Shown in pieces: positions 1-9,116 of a stretch of DNA of 26,658 nucleotides. The stretch is from a bacterium (GTDB lineage Bacteria; Patescibacteriota; Patescibacteriia; Patescibacteriales; Patescibacteriaceae). The notes below the pieces were generated by a model. That model made no database searches, was not told where the DNA came from, and was given only the letters and a program-made list of their open reading frames with translations. The stretch covers positions 1 to 26,658 of the forward strand of contig JAKAFD010000003.1 of NCBI GenBank assembly GCA_021818075.1, given 5' to 3'. The number at the start of each line of letters is the position of its first letter. Positions within the stretch are counted from its first letter, which is position 1. Made by a program: the position numbers and the translations under genes.

Positions 1-48
1 GTTTGAGATTTTTTTGTGGCCGTTAAAGTTTGTTAAAAGTAATAATTG

Positions 49-70
49 CCCGCCGGTGGTTCGCGGCGGG
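49..70 (+). promoter_or_regulatory. GC-rich hairpin upstream of rpoB
   Basis: A perfect 7-bp stem (CCCGCCG 49-55 with CGGCGGG 64-70) encloses an 8-base loop and is followed by an A/T-rich stretch. It ends 28 bases before the rpoB ATG. The run after it (GAAATTATTTTT) is a poor terminator tail, so it may be an attenuator, a processing site, or the remnant of an intergenic terminator. The window starts too close upstream to show a promoter. Confidence 0.4.
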
Positions 71-98
71 GAAATTATTTTTAATACCGTCCAAAACT

Positions 99-3000
99 AT
101 GCCCAAAACTTTAGTGAATCTTGACCGCCATCGCGACCGCAAATACTTCATTGATTGCGAAGCGGTGATGCCCATGCCTGACTTGATTGAAGTCCAGAAG
201 AACTCTTACGATTGGTTCTTCAAAGAGGGTTTAGCCGATTTGTTTGACGAATTTTCTCCCATCACCGATTTTATCGGGCGGGATTTGGAATTGTCTTTCG
301 GCGAATATTATTTTGACGAACCGAAGTTCAGCGAAGCCGAGAGCAAAGCCAAAAATATTACTTACGAAGCCGCTTTGCGCGTCAAAGCGACTTTATTAAA
401 CAAAAAAACCGGCGAAAAAAATGTGCAGGAAGTTTTTTTGGGCGACTTCCCCTTGATGACCAAGAACGGCACTTTCATTATCAACGGCATTGAACGCGCC
501 ATCGTGTCCCAGTTAATCCGCAGCGCCGGCGTAATTTTTTCCTCCGCGCCGATTAAAGGCAAAAATTGTTACAGCGCCAAAATTATTCCTAACCGCGGCG
601 CCTGGATTGAATTGGAAACCGACTCCAACAATGTGATTTGGGCGCGCATTGACCGCAAAAGAAAAATCGCCGTGACTTCGCTGTTGCGCGCTTTCGGTTA
701 CAGTTCCAACGAATCCATTAAAGAATTGTTTAAAGAGGTGGAAGCCGGCATTGAAGAAAGTTTCATTGACGCCACCTTAGCCAAAGATACCGCCGCCAAT
801 GAAGAAGAGGGCTTGATTGAGGTTTACAAAAGAATCCGGCCGGGCGACCTGGCCACGGCCGATAATGCCCGCAGCTTGATTCACTCCATGTTTTTCCGGT
901 TTGACCGCTACGACTTTGACCGTGTCGGCCGCTACAAATTAAACAAACGCTTCGGTTTTGATATTCCCAACAACAAAGAAACGCGCATCTTGCGCCGCGA
1001 AGACTTGGTGGCGATTATCGCGGAAATAATCCGCTTGTCCACCGTTCAGGGCGCGGCTGACGATATTGACCATTTAGGCAACCGCCGCGTGCGCGCCATT
1101 GGCGAATTATTGCAAAACAAAACCCGCGTCGGTTTTTCCCGCATGGAACGCATCATCAAAGACCGCATGAGTATCATGGAAATTGAAAGCTTAACCCCGA
1201 ATAAATTAATCAACGCCCGGCCCTTAATTAGTGTAGTCAAGGAATTCTTTATGAGTTCCCAGCTGTCGCAGTTTATGGATCAGACCAACCCCTTGGCCGA
1301 GCTGGAACACAAACGCCGTTTGTCGGCCCTGGGTCCGGGCGGTTTAACTCGCGAGCGCGCCGGTTTTGAAGTGCGCGACGTCCATTCCACGCACTACAGC
1401 CGCATTTGTCCGATTGCCACGCCGGAAGGCCCGAACATCGGTTTGGTGGGGCACTTTTCCGCTTATGCCCGCTTAAACAAATATGGTTTTATTGAAGCGC
1501 CTTACCGCAAGGTTCTGCATGACATAGAGAATAAAGCCGCCTTAACTGAAGGCCAAGAAGCGCGCGCCAATATTTATGAATATGATAAGGACGGCAAGCA
1601 AAAAGATTTATTGATTAAGGCCGGCACCGTTATTGACGCCAAGCTGGCCAAAAAACTGGAAGATAAGGCCGGTCCGGTTTTAATTCCAATTAAGCCGCAG
1701 GTGACCAACGAAATTATTTACTTGGACGCCATTGAAGAAGAAAAATTTATCACTACCGCCTTTACCGTGCCTTTGGATAAGGAAGGCCGCTTTTTGGTGG
1801 AGCGGGCGGAAGTCAGAAAATACGGCGAACCGACCGTGGAAGAAGTTTCCAAAATTGACTTTATGAGCGTGGCCGCCAATCAGATTGTGTCTGTGGCCAC
1901 TTCCTTGATTCCTTTTCTGGAACATGACGACGGCATCCGCGCTTTAATGGGTACGAACATGCAACGCCAGGCCGTGCCGCTGGTGCGCGCCAAAGCGCCG
2001 ATTGTCGGCACCGGCGTGGAAGCCAGAGCAGCTTATGATTCCGGTCATGCCATTATCGCCGAAGAAGATGGCGAAGTGGTTAAGGTGGACGGGAAGCGCC
2101 TGGTGGTTAAAAACGCCCAGGGTAATTCCCGGGAGTATGTTTGCAATAAATTTTTGCGTTCCAACGCCTCCACTTGCTTAAACCAGCGGCCGATTGTCAA
2201 TAAAGGCGACAAGGTGAAAAAGGGCCAGGTGATGTCCGACGCTTCGGCGGTGGATAACGGCGAATTGGCGTTGGGCAATAATGTCCTGGTGGCCTTTATG
2301 ACCTGGGAAGGCTTCAATTATGAAGACGCCATTATTATTTCCGAACGCATGGTCAAAGAAGATTTTTATTCTTCCATTCATATTGAAAATTACACCATTG
2401 ATGTGCGCGATACCAAGCTTGGTCCGGAAATGGTGACTAACGACATTCCCAACATCAGCGAGGAAAAATTAAAAAATCTGGACGAGCGCGGCATTGTCCG
2501 CATCGGCGCCGAAGTGTCGTCCGGCGATATTTTGGTCGGCAAGATTACGCCCAAGGGCGAAACCGAATTATCGGCGGAAGAAAAGTTGCTGCGCGCTATT
2601 TTCGGCGAAAAAGCCAAGGATGTCCGCGACTCATCGCTTTATCTGGAACACGGCGAACACGGCAAGGTGATTGATGTTAAGATTTTTTCCCGCGAACAAG
2701 GCGATAAATTGCAGACCGGCGTGATTCAGTCCATTCAGGTAACGGTGGCCAATCTGCGCAAAATCCGCGAGGGCGACAAGATGGCCGGCCGCCACGGCAA
2801 CAAAGGCGTTATTTCCAAAATCGTGCCGTCTGAAGATATGCCGTATCTGGATGATGGTACGCCGATTGATATTATTTTGTCGCCGCTGGGCGTCGTTTCC
2901 CGTATGAACTTGGGTCAACTCTTGGAAACGCACCTGGGTTTTGCGGCCAAAAAATTGAATTATAAAGTGGCGACGCCGGCTTTAAACGGTTTGAGCGAAG

Positions 3001-3527
3001 ACCAGATTAAAGAAGAATTAAAGAAAGCCGGTTTGCCGGCTGACGGCAAGCTGACCTTAGCCAGTGGCAAGAGCGGCGAAACTTTTGATAATAAGATTAC
3101 GGTCGGTTATAAATATATGCTGAAACTCAACCATATGGTTGAGGATAAGATTCACCAGCGCTCTATCGGTCCGTACTCGCTAATTACCCAGCAGCCTCTC
3201 GGCGGCAAGGCGCAGTTCGGCGGCCAGCGTTTCGGTGAAATGGAAGTCTGGGCGCTGGAAGCTTATGGCGCGGCGCATAACTTGCAGGAAATTTTAACCA
3301 TCAAATCCGATGATGTCTCCGGCCGCAGCAAGGCTTATGAGGCTATCATTAAAGGCAAAACGATTGAGAAGCTTAATGTGCCGGAATCGTTTAATGTCTT
3401 AGTCAGGGAACTTAAAGGTCTAGCCCTGAACGTGGAATTATTGGACGCGGGCGGTCAGGCCGTTGATTTGGAAAAACGCGGCGAAGAGAAAGAAGAGCGT
3501 CGGCCCGATGAACCGTTATTAATTTAA
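99..3527 (+). CDS. rpoB: DNA-directed RNA polymerase subunit beta
   Basis: Catalytic beta subunit of RNA polymerase, forming the active cleft with RpoC. The rifampicin-pocket region SSQLSQFMDQ...HKRRLSALGPGG is intact at residues 386-415. Asp394, His404 and Ser409 align with E. coli D516, H526 and S531, which predicts a rifampicin-sensitive type. The conserved C-terminal block with GGKAQFGGQRFGEMEVWALEA is present. The length of 1142 residues is shorter than E. coli (1342) and close to Bacillus-type beta, so the large proteobacterial insertions are absent. The frame stays open upstream to a TTG at 30, but those 23 residues are translated through a hairpin and look unlike a beta N-terminus, so the ATG at 99 (MPKTLVNL) is preferred. 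No SD is visible. rpoC follows after 16 bases, so the two are almost certainly co-transcribed. Confidence 0.97.
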   Translation: MPKTLVNLDRHRDRKYFIDCEAVMPMPDLIEVQKNSYDWFFKEGLADLFDEFSPITDFIGRDLELSFGEYYFDEPKFSEAESKAKNITYEAALRVKATLLNKKTGEKNVQEVFLGDFPLMTKNGTFIINGIERAIVSQLIRSAGVIFSSAPIKGKNCYSAKIIPNRGAWIELETDSNNVIWARIDRKRKIAVTSLLRAFGYSSNESIKELFKEVEAGIEESFIDATLAKDTAANEEEGLIEVYKRIRPGDLATADNARSLIHSMFFRFDRYDFDRVGRYKLNKRFGFDIPNNKETRILRREDLVAIIAEIIRLSTVQGAADDIDHLGNRRVRAIGELLQNKTRVGFSRMERIIKDRMSIMEIESLTPNKLINARPLISVVKEFFMSSQLSQFMDQTNPLAELEHKRRLSALGPGGLTRERAGFEVRDVHSTHYSRICPIATPEGPNIGLVGHFSAYARLNKYGFIEAPYRKVLHDIENKAALTEGQEARANIYEYDKDGKQKDLLIKAGTVIDAKLAKKLEDKAGPVLIPIKPQVTNEIIYLDAIEEEKFITTAFTVPLDKEGRFLVERAEVRKYGEPTVEEVSKIDFMSVAANQIVSVATSLIPFLEHDDGIRALMGTNMQRQAVPLVRAKAPIVGTGVEARAAYDSGHAIIAEEDGEVVKVDGKRLVVKNAQGNSREYVCNKFLRSNASTCLNQRPIVNKGDKVKKGQVMSDASAVDNGELALGNNVLVAFMTWEGFNYEDAIIISERMVKEDFYSSIHIENYTIDVRDTKLGPEMVTNDIPNISEEKLKNLDERGIVRIGAEVSSGDILVGKITPKGETELSAEEKLLRAIFGEKAKDVRDSSLYLEHGEHGKVIDVKIFSREQGDKLQTGVIQSIQVTVANLRKIREGDKMAGRHGNKGVISKIVPSEDMPYLDDGTPIDIILSPLGVVSRMNLGQLLETHLGFAAKKLNYKVATPALNGLSEDQIKEELKKAGLPADGKLTLASGKSGETFDNKITVGYKYMLKLNHMVEDKIHQRSIGPYSLITQQPLGGKAQFGGQRFGEMEVWALEAYGAAHNLQEILTIKSDDVSGRSKAYEAIIKGKTIEKLNVPESFNVLVRELKGLALNVELLDAGGQAVDLEKRGEEKEERRPDEPLLI

Positions 3528-3543
3528 AATTTTTTCTTAAGAT

Positions 3544-6500
3544 ATGCTTAATCCCATAAAAACCAGCGATTTTGAAGCCATCAAACTGAAAATCGCTTCA
3601 CCCGAAGAAATTTCCGCTTGGTCCTACGGCGAAGTGTTGCGGCCGGAAACCATTAACTATCGCACTCAAAAGCCGGAGAAAAACGGCCTGTTTTGCGAAA
3701 AGATTTTCGGTCCGGTTAAGGACTATGAGTGCCATTGCGGCAAGTACAAAAAAATCCGGCACAAAGGCATTATCTGCGAAAAATGCGGCGTGGAAGTGAC
3801 GCGCAGCATTGTCCGCCGCGAACGCATGGGCCACATCAAGCTGCAAACGCCGGTAACGCACATCTGGTTTTTGCGCGGCTTATCGTCCAAATTGAGCCTG
3901 GCTTTGAATTTGTCCGTCCAGTCTCTGGAAAAGGTGGTTTATTTCGCGAGTTTCATCATTACTGATGTCAATGAAGAATTGCGCGAAGCGACTTTGGAAC
4001 AGATTAAAGAAGAATATAAAGCCAAACGCAAAGCCATTGATAATGAATTTGATAACAAAGTTAAAACAATTCAGACCAAGGCCGCAGCCCTGGTGAAGGA
4101 AGGCCAAAGCCAGTTTGAGGCTAACGCCGCCGCCGATAAAGAAGTTGAAGCCTTGAATAAAATCAAGGATGAGAAGGCCCGCAACTTGGAAGAAGCGTTT
4201 TTGCAGGCTCAAAAAGAACTGAAGAGCTTAAAAGAGATGACCGTAATTTCCGAAAATATTTATCAGAATTTAAGCTTGAAATACGGCCACATTTTTACCG
4301 CCGGTATCGGCGCCGAGGCCATTCACGAACTCTTAAGCCGTATTGATTTAGACAAAGAAATTGCCGCTTTGGCCGAAGAGCTGACGGATGCTATTGAATC
4401 TAAAAAAGACCGGCTGGTCAAACGGCTGAAATTTTTTAAGAATTTAAAAAAGAACGACATTCGTCCGGAATGGATGATTTTAACCGTGATCCCGGTTATT
4501 CCGCCGGATTTGCGCCCGATGGTGGCTTTGGACGGCGGCCGTTTCGCCACTTCCGATTTGAATGATTTATACCGCCGCATCATCAACCGCAACAACCGCT
4601 TGCGCCAACTGGTAGAGCTGTCCGCGCCGGAAGTTATTTGCCGCAACGAAAAACGCATGCTGCAGGAGGCGGTGGACGCTTTGATTGACAACTCGGTGCG
4701 CCACGGCAAAACCGTGGTTGCTTCCACCGGCCAAAAACGCACTCTGAAATCTTTAGCTGATTCCTTAAAAGGCAAACAGGGCCGTTTCCGCCAGAACCTC
4801 TTAGGTAAACGCACCGATTATTCCGGCCGCAGCGTCATTACCGTTAACCCGAAACTGAAACTGTACCAGTGCGGTCTGCCCAAGAAAATGGCCAAGGAAT
4901 TATTCAAACCGTTTATTATCAGCCAGTTGATTGCCAATGAAGTGGTGCACAATGTGCGCAGCGCCAGCCGTTATATTGACGCCGACCACGAAGATGTTTG
5001 GGATATTTTGCAAAATATCGTTGATAACTCCTTTGTGATGTTAAATCGCGCGCCGACTTTGCACCGCTTGGGCATTCAGGCCTTTAAACCTCTAATGATT
5101 GAAGGCTTGGCCATTCAGATTCATCCGCTGGTTTGTACCGCCTTTAACGCCGACTTTGACGGCGACCAAATGGCCGTCCATGTGCCGCTCACTCGCGAAG
5201 CGCGCGCCGAAGCCGAATTTATTATGCTGGCTTCCCACAACTTGCTGAAGCCGGCCACCGGCGAACCGGTGGTGGCGCCGGGCCAGGATATTGTCTGGGG
5301 CGTTTATTATCTGACCAGTGAAGAGCCGACCGAGGACAAAGATGTCAAAGTTTTTTCCAATCCGAGCGAAGCGCGTTTGGTTTACAGTTTGGGCAAGGTT
5401 GGTTTGCGTCAGCGCATTAAAGTCCGCCTCAATGCCCACGGCCAAACCGGTTTGACCGAAACCACGGTCGGTAAATTGATTTTTAATGACTTATTGCCGC
5501 CTAAGTTGCGCTATGTTAATAAAATCGTGGCCAAGGGCGAACTGAAGAACCTGGTTAAGGATTGTTTGTATCACTACGGCGAAGACCAAACTGTGGAATT
5601 TTTGGATAAATTAAAAAATGAAGCTTTCAGCTATATTACCCGTTCCGGTTTGTCCTGGGGTATGGACGACTTGGTTAAGTTTGATGATGTGGCGGCCAAA
5701 ATCAGCGATACGGAAGCCATGGCCGATGATGTTATCGCCAGCTACGAAGAGGGCCTGTTAACAGAAAGTGAACGCTACTCCAAGATTATTGAGTTATGGA
5801 CTAAGGCCAAGGAAGAGGTGACGGATATTTGTATCAACAATTTGGATAAGAACGGCCCGGTCTATTCCATGATTAAATCCGGCGCCCGCGGTTCCTGGGC
5901 GCAGCTGACGCAGATACTCGGCATGAAGGGCCTCGTGACTTCACCCTCCGGCGCCATTATTGAGCTGCCGGTCAAAGGTAATTTCAAAAAAGGTTTTGAT
6001 GTCTTGGAATACTTTATCGCCACGCACGGCGTCCGTAAAGGCTTGTCCGATACGGCCCTTAGAACCGCTAACGCCGGTTATTTAACCCGTCGCTTAGTGG
6101 ATGTGTCGCAGGATTTAGTTATCAGCGAAGAGGACTGCGGTTCAGACAGCGGTATTACCTGGACGGCTAAAGACAGCGCCCAGATCGGCAAATCTTTGGT
6201 TAACCGCATTTTCGGCCGCTATCTGGCCGCTGATTTGAAAAATGCCAAAGGCAAGGCGCTGGCTAAAACAGGCGAGCTGATTACCCAGGATTTGGTGACC
6301 AAGTGGGCCAAGGAAGAAATTAACGAGGCCAAAGTCCGGTCGGTCATGACCTGCCACAGCGTTAAGGGTATCTGCCAGAAATGTTACGGTTATGATTTGG
6401 CTTACAATAAACCGGTGGCTAACGGTACGGCGGTCGGCATTATTGCCGCGCAAAGTATCGGCGAACCGGGCACCCAGCTGACCATGCGCACCTTCCATAC

Positions 6501-7485
6501 GGGCGGTGTGGCCGGCGGCGACGATATTACCCAGGGTTTGCCGCGCGTGGAAGAAGTCTTTGAAGCCCGCACGCCCAAACGCCGCGCGTTCGTGGCTGAT
6601 GTGCCGGGCCAAGTGAAGATTGAAACTCAGGCCAAAACCACCGAAGATGCCAGCGGCAAAATCGTCTTTAACAATTCTCGCGATAAAATTTTACAAATTC
6701 ATTATCAGGGCGAGGAGTCCGAACGGTATTCCTTTTCGCTCTTAAAAGATAAGGGCAAAAAGAAGCCGGAAGTGCTGGTGACTGACGGCGAGAAGGTTAG
6801 GAAAGGCGCCGTACTGTTTAAATTAGGCGAAGCGGAAGTGGTGTCCAAGCATCCGGGCACGGTTAAACTAGAGAAACAGGGCGTGTCGGTAGCCTCCGCC
6901 GCCGATAAAATCCGGGAATATGTTATTCCGCGCGGCTTTGGTATTTTAGTAGCTGACGGCGATGAAGTGGCGGCCGGCGCTCAATTAACCGAGGGCAGCG
7001 TGGACTTAAAACGCTTATACGAATTGCGCGGCCAGGAAGAAGCGCAAAAATATATCATCAGAGAAATTCAGTATGTTTATTCTTCCCAGGGCCAGCCTTT
7101 AAACGACAAGCATATTGAAGTGATTGCCCGTCAGATGTTTTCCCGCGTGGAAATTACCGATGCCGGCGATACGGATTTGCTGGAAGGCGAAATAATCGAG
7201 AAAACCATTTTTGACCGGGAAAATCTCAAGGCCAAGCAGGCCGGACAAAAACCGGCCGAAGGCCGCATTATGCTGCTCGGCATCACTAAAGTGTCTTTAT
7301 CCACTAACAGCTTCTTGTCCGCCGCTTCCTTCCAAGAAACCTCCCGCGTCTTGATTGACGCCGCCGTTACCGGCAAGATTGATTATTTGGAAGGCCTGAA
7401 AGAAAATGTCATTATCGGCCGGCCGATTCCCGCCGGTACCGGTTTGCAACAGCCGGAGGCAGCGGCCGAAGTTGCCGAGGAATAA
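3544..7485 (+). CDS. rpoC: DNA-directed RNA polymerase subunit beta'
   Basis: Largest RNA polymerase subunit, carrying the catalytic Mg site. The N-terminal zinc finger (CHCG...CEKCG) lies near residues 60-82, and the catalytic loop NADFDGDQMAVH near 534-545. The second zinc site uses a Cys near 865 and CHSVKGICQKC near 936-947. The trigger-loop and bridge region TFHTGGVAGGDDITQGLPRVEEVFEAR follows. Total length is 1313 residues. A Lys/Glu/Ala-rich helical insertion of roughly 80-90 residues occupies about 145-235, between the zipper/lid region and the clamp. It is absent from E. coli and Bacillus beta' but appears common in CPR proteins (recollection, not checked). The start ATG has no SD; the upstream bases are A/T-rich. 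A strong terminator follows the stop. Confidence 0.97.
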   Translation: MLNPIKTSDFEAIKLKIASPEEISAWSYGEVLRPETINYRTQKPEKNGLFCEKIFGPVKDYECHCGKYKKIRHKGIICEKCGVEVTRSIVRRERMGHIKLQTPVTHIWFLRGLSSKLSLALNLSVQSLEKVVYFASFIITDVNEELREATLEQIKEEYKAKRKAIDNEFDNKVKTIQTKAAALVKEGQSQFEANAAADKEVEALNKIKDEKARNLEEAFLQAQKELKSLKEMTVISENIYQNLSLKYGHIFTAGIGAEAIHELLSRIDLDKEIAALAEELTDAIESKKDRLVKRLKFFKNLKKNDIRPEWMILTVIPVIPPDLRPMVALDGGRFATSDLNDLYRRIINRNNRLRQLVELSAPEVICRNEKRMLQEAVDALIDNSVRHGKTVVASTGQKRTLKSLADSLKGKQGRFRQNLLGKRTDYSGRSVITVNPKLKLYQCGLPKKMAKELFKPFIISQLIANEVVHNVRSASRYIDADHEDVWDILQNIVDNSFVMLNRAPTLHRLGIQAFKPLMIEGLAIQIHPLVCTAFNADFDGDQMAVHVPLTREARAEAEFIMLASHNLLKPATGEPVVAPGQDIVWGVYYLTSEEPTEDKDVKVFSNPSEARLVYSLGKVGLRQRIKVRLNAHGQTGLTETTVGKLIFNDLLPPKLRYVNKIVAKGELKNLVKDCLYHYGEDQTVEFLDKLKNEAFSYITRSGLSWGMDDLVKFDDVAAKISDTEAMADDVIASYEEGLLTESERYSKIIELWTKAKEEVTDICINNLDKNGPVYSMIKSGARGSWAQLTQILGMKGLVTSPSGAIIELPVKGNFKKGFDVLEYFIATHGVRKGLSDTALRTANAGYLTRRLVDVSQDLVISEEDCGSDSGITWTAKDSAQIGKSLVNRIFGRYLAADLKNAKGKALAKTGELITQDLVTKWAKEEINEAKVRSVMTCHSVKGICQKCYGYDLAYNKPVANGTAVGIIAAQSIGEPGTQLTMRTFHTGGVAGGDDITQGLPRVEEVFEARTPKRRAFVADVPGQVKIETQAKTTEDASGKIVFNNSRDKILQIHYQGEESERYSFSLLKDKGKKKPEVLVTDGEKVRKGAVLFKLGEAEVVSKHPGTVKLEKQGVSVASAADKIREYVIPRGFGILVADGDEVAAGAQLTEGSVDLKRLYELRGQEEAQKYIIREIQYVYSSQGQPLNDKHIEVIARQMFSRVEITDAGDTDLLEGEIIEKTIFDRENLKAKQAGQKPAEGRIMLLGITKVSLSTNSFLSAASFQETSRVLIDAAVTGKIDYLEGLKENVIIGRPIPAGTGLQQPEAAAEVAEE

Positions 7486-7497
7486 ACCAAAATAAAA

Positions 7498-7530
7498 AAC
7501 CGCCCCGACTTTATCGGGGCGGTTTTATTT
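7498..7530 (+). terminator. Bidirectional intrinsic terminator after rpoBC
   Basis: An 11-bp perfect stem AACCGCCCCGA (7498-7508) / TCGGGGCGGTT (7514-7524) has a 5-base loop, a U-rich tail on the plus strand, and an A tract on the other side. It also terminates the minus-strand PAP2-like gene, whose stop is 24 bases away. The same arm sequence recurs after fusA. Confidence 0.92.
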
Positions 7531-7548
7531 AACAAATGGTATATGATT

Positions 7549-7983
7549 TTAAAATAAATAGAAGCCCAGCCAGCTGACCAAGAGACCGATAATGGCACCG
7601 ACCATGACTTGGCGTTTGCTGTGGCCGATTTTTTCCGCCAAGTGCGGATATTTTTCGTCCAATAAACTGTCTTCATCCAGGTCTTCCACCAGTTCGTTGA
7701 TAATTTCGCCTTGTTTGCCGATTTGCCGCCTGAGGCCGATGGCGTCGCGGATAGTCAGGAGCATCAGCACAAAAGCTAGAGCTAGGCTGCTGGACAGGCC
7801 TTCTGTTAGAAAAATTATGGTGGTTAAGGACACGGTCATGGCAGCGTGGCCCGAGGGCATGCCGGAATAAGAAAACACCAGACGCCAGTGCCGCCAGCTG
7901 AATTTGATGTGATTGCTTTTGATGAAAAACTTGGCCACTTGGGCGATTAAACCGGCCACCAGCGGCAAAAGCAGTATCTTCAT
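7549..7983 (-). CDS. Divergent PAP2 family membrane protein (DUF212)
   Basis: 144-residue polytopic membrane protein of the divergent PAP2 family (DUF212, PF02681), related to PAP2-type lipid phosphatases. The signature is complete: YSGMPSGHAAMT at 39-50 with the PSGH core at 43-46, RDAIGLRRQIGKQ at 79-91, and the C-terminal GHSKRQVMVGAIIG block with a final membrane helix. The charged loop between the last two blocks (EDLDEDSLLDEK) is typical of the family. The substrate is unknown; undecaprenyl-pyrophosphate-like lipids are a reasonable guess given mltG next door, but that is inference. Transcribed away from mltG from a promoter at 8016-8044 whose -10 overlaps the mltG -10. No SD. Confidence 0.88.
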   Translation of the reverse strand: MKILLLPLVAGLIAQVAKFFIKSNHIKFSWRHWRLVFSYSGMPSGHAAMTVSLTTIIFLTEGLSSSLALAFVLMLLTIRDAIGLRRQIGKQGEIINELVEDLDEDSLLDEKYPHLAEKIGHSKRQVMVGAIIGLLVSWLGFYLF

Positions 7984-7992
7984 AAAGGCTAT

Positions 7993-8020
7993 TTTACTTT
8001 TTTAATCCTGCTGTTATTAT
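7993..8020 (+). promoter_or_regulatory. Promoter for mltG
   Basis: TTTACT (7993-7998), a 16-base spacer and TATTAT (8015-8020) with an upstream TGT forming an extended -10. The predicted start is near 8027, giving a leader of about 24 bases. Confidence 0.5.
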
Positions 8021-8044
8021 ATGATAGAGGCTAATAAATAGCAA
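8016..8044 (-). promoter_or_regulatory. Promoter for the PAP2-like gene
   Basis: On the minus strand TTGCTA (8039-8044), a 17-base spacer and a perfect TATAAT (8016-8021). This -10 lies almost exactly on top of the plus-strand -10 of mltG. Confidence 0.6.
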
Positions 8045-8050
8045 CTGATT

Positions 8051-9064
8051 ATGAAAAAAATATTATATTTTTTGTTGGCGATAATTGTTATCGTTTTGGC
8101 CGCGTTTATTTGGTACGCCGGCAAGGTTAATTATCAAGTCAAAGAGGACACCAAAATTACCATCAAAGAAGGCGCGGGCATTTCAGCCATTACTGCCGAT
8201 TTGCGCCAAGCCGGTTTAATCAAATCCGAACTGGCTTTTAAGATTTATTTGAAACTGCACGGCCAGACCAAGCTTTTGGCGGGCGACTATGAATTTAAAG
8301 CGGGTAGCGGCATCAAAACCATTGTCAGTCGTTTGGCGCGCGGCGAGGCGGATTTCAGCGAGCACAATATTTTAATCAAAGAAGGCCAGAGCTTAAAAGA
8401 AATCAACGCTTATCTTAAAGATAAAAATTTGTTGACCGATAATTGCGATAAACTGTTTGGCACTTATATCAGCAAATTGCCGGCTGATTTGAAAAATGAT
8501 TACGACTTCTTGCGCGACGCGCCGACCAAGGTTGATTTGGAAGGGTATATTTTTCCCGATACTTACCGCGTCTTTGCCGACGCCACCTGCGAAGATTTGG
8601 TCAGAAAAGCGCTTAATAACTTTAACGGCAAGTTTGACGCCGAACTGCGGGCCGAGGCCAAGCGGCAAAATAAAACCGTTTACCAAATTTTGATTATGGC
8701 GTCGCTCTTGGAAAAGGAAGTTAAAAGCGAAGCCGATATGAAACTGGTGGCCGGCATTTTTTGGGATAGAATCGCTAATGGCCAGCGCCTAGAGTCCTGC
8801 GCCACCTTGGCCTATATTTTAGGGGAGAGCAAGCCGCAATATTCTTTGGCCGACACGCAAATTGATTCGCCTTACAACACCTATCGCCATGACGGCCTGC
8901 CCCCGACGCCCATCAATAACCCCGGCCTCAAGGCTATCCGCGCCGCACTCTATCCGACCAAGTCCGATTACAATTATTTTTTATCGCGGCCCGACACCGG
9001 CGAAACCGTCTTCGCCAAAACTTTTACCGAACACAAAGCCAATAAGGCGAAATATTTGAAATAA
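8051..9064 (+). CDS. mltG: Endolytic peptidoglycan transglycosylase MltG
   Basis: YceG/MltG family lytic transglycosylase, which cleaves nascent glycan strands and is thought to terminate their elongation. One N-terminal membrane helix (about residues 4-24) leaves the rest outside the membrane. A LysM-like segment (ITIKEGAGISAITADLRQAGLI) follows. The catalytic domain contains MASLLEKEV, with Glu221 aligning with the essential Glu218 of E. coli MltG. Other family blocks are SPYNTYRHDGLPPTPINNPG and ALYPTKSDYNYF. The length of 337 residues is normal. The start ATG is followed by a textbook Lys-Lys signal anchor; no SD is seen. It is monocistronic, with a terminator shortly after the stop. Confidence 0.95.
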   Translation: MKKILYFLLAIIVIVLAAFIWYAGKVNYQVKEDTKITIKEGAGISAITADLRQAGLIKSELAFKIYLKLHGQTKLLAGDYEFKAGSGIKTIVSRLARGEADFSEHNILIKEGQSLKEINAYLKDKNLLTDNCDKLFGTYISKLPADLKNDYDFLRDAPTKVDLEGYIFPDTYRVFADATCEDLVRKALNNFNGKFDAELRAEAKRQNKTVYQILIMASLLEKEVKSEADMKLVAGIFWDRIANGQRLESCATLAYILGESKPQYSLADTQIDSPYNTYRHDGLPPTPINNPGLKAIRAALYPTKSDYNYFLSRPDTGETVFAKTFTEHKANKAKYLK

Positions 9065-9080
9065 CTTTTAAGCAAAATAA

Positions 9081-9116
9081 AAAAGTCGACTATTCTTTTA
9101 GCCGACTTTTATCGTT
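9081..9116. terminator. Bidirectional terminator between mltG and the membrane gene
   Basis: Stem AAAAGTCG-A-CTA (9081-9092) / TAG-C-CGACTTTT (9099-9110) with one mismatch and a 6-base loop, with T-rich tails on both strands. It overlaps the stop codon (9090-9092) of the minus-strand membrane gene, so one hairpin serves both converging genes. Confidence 0.8.

Noticed and set aside
30..98. In-frame TTG start extending RpoB by 23 residues
   Set aside because: It would be translated through a GC hairpin, has no SD, and the conserved sequence starts at ATG 99.
4323..4814. 163-codon antisense ORF inside rpoC
   Set aside because: Shadow of a strongly coding frame; no promoter or SD, and the product resembles no family.
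6142..6612. 156-codon antisense ORF inside rpoC
   Set aside because: Antisense shadow produced by GC-biased codons of rpoC.
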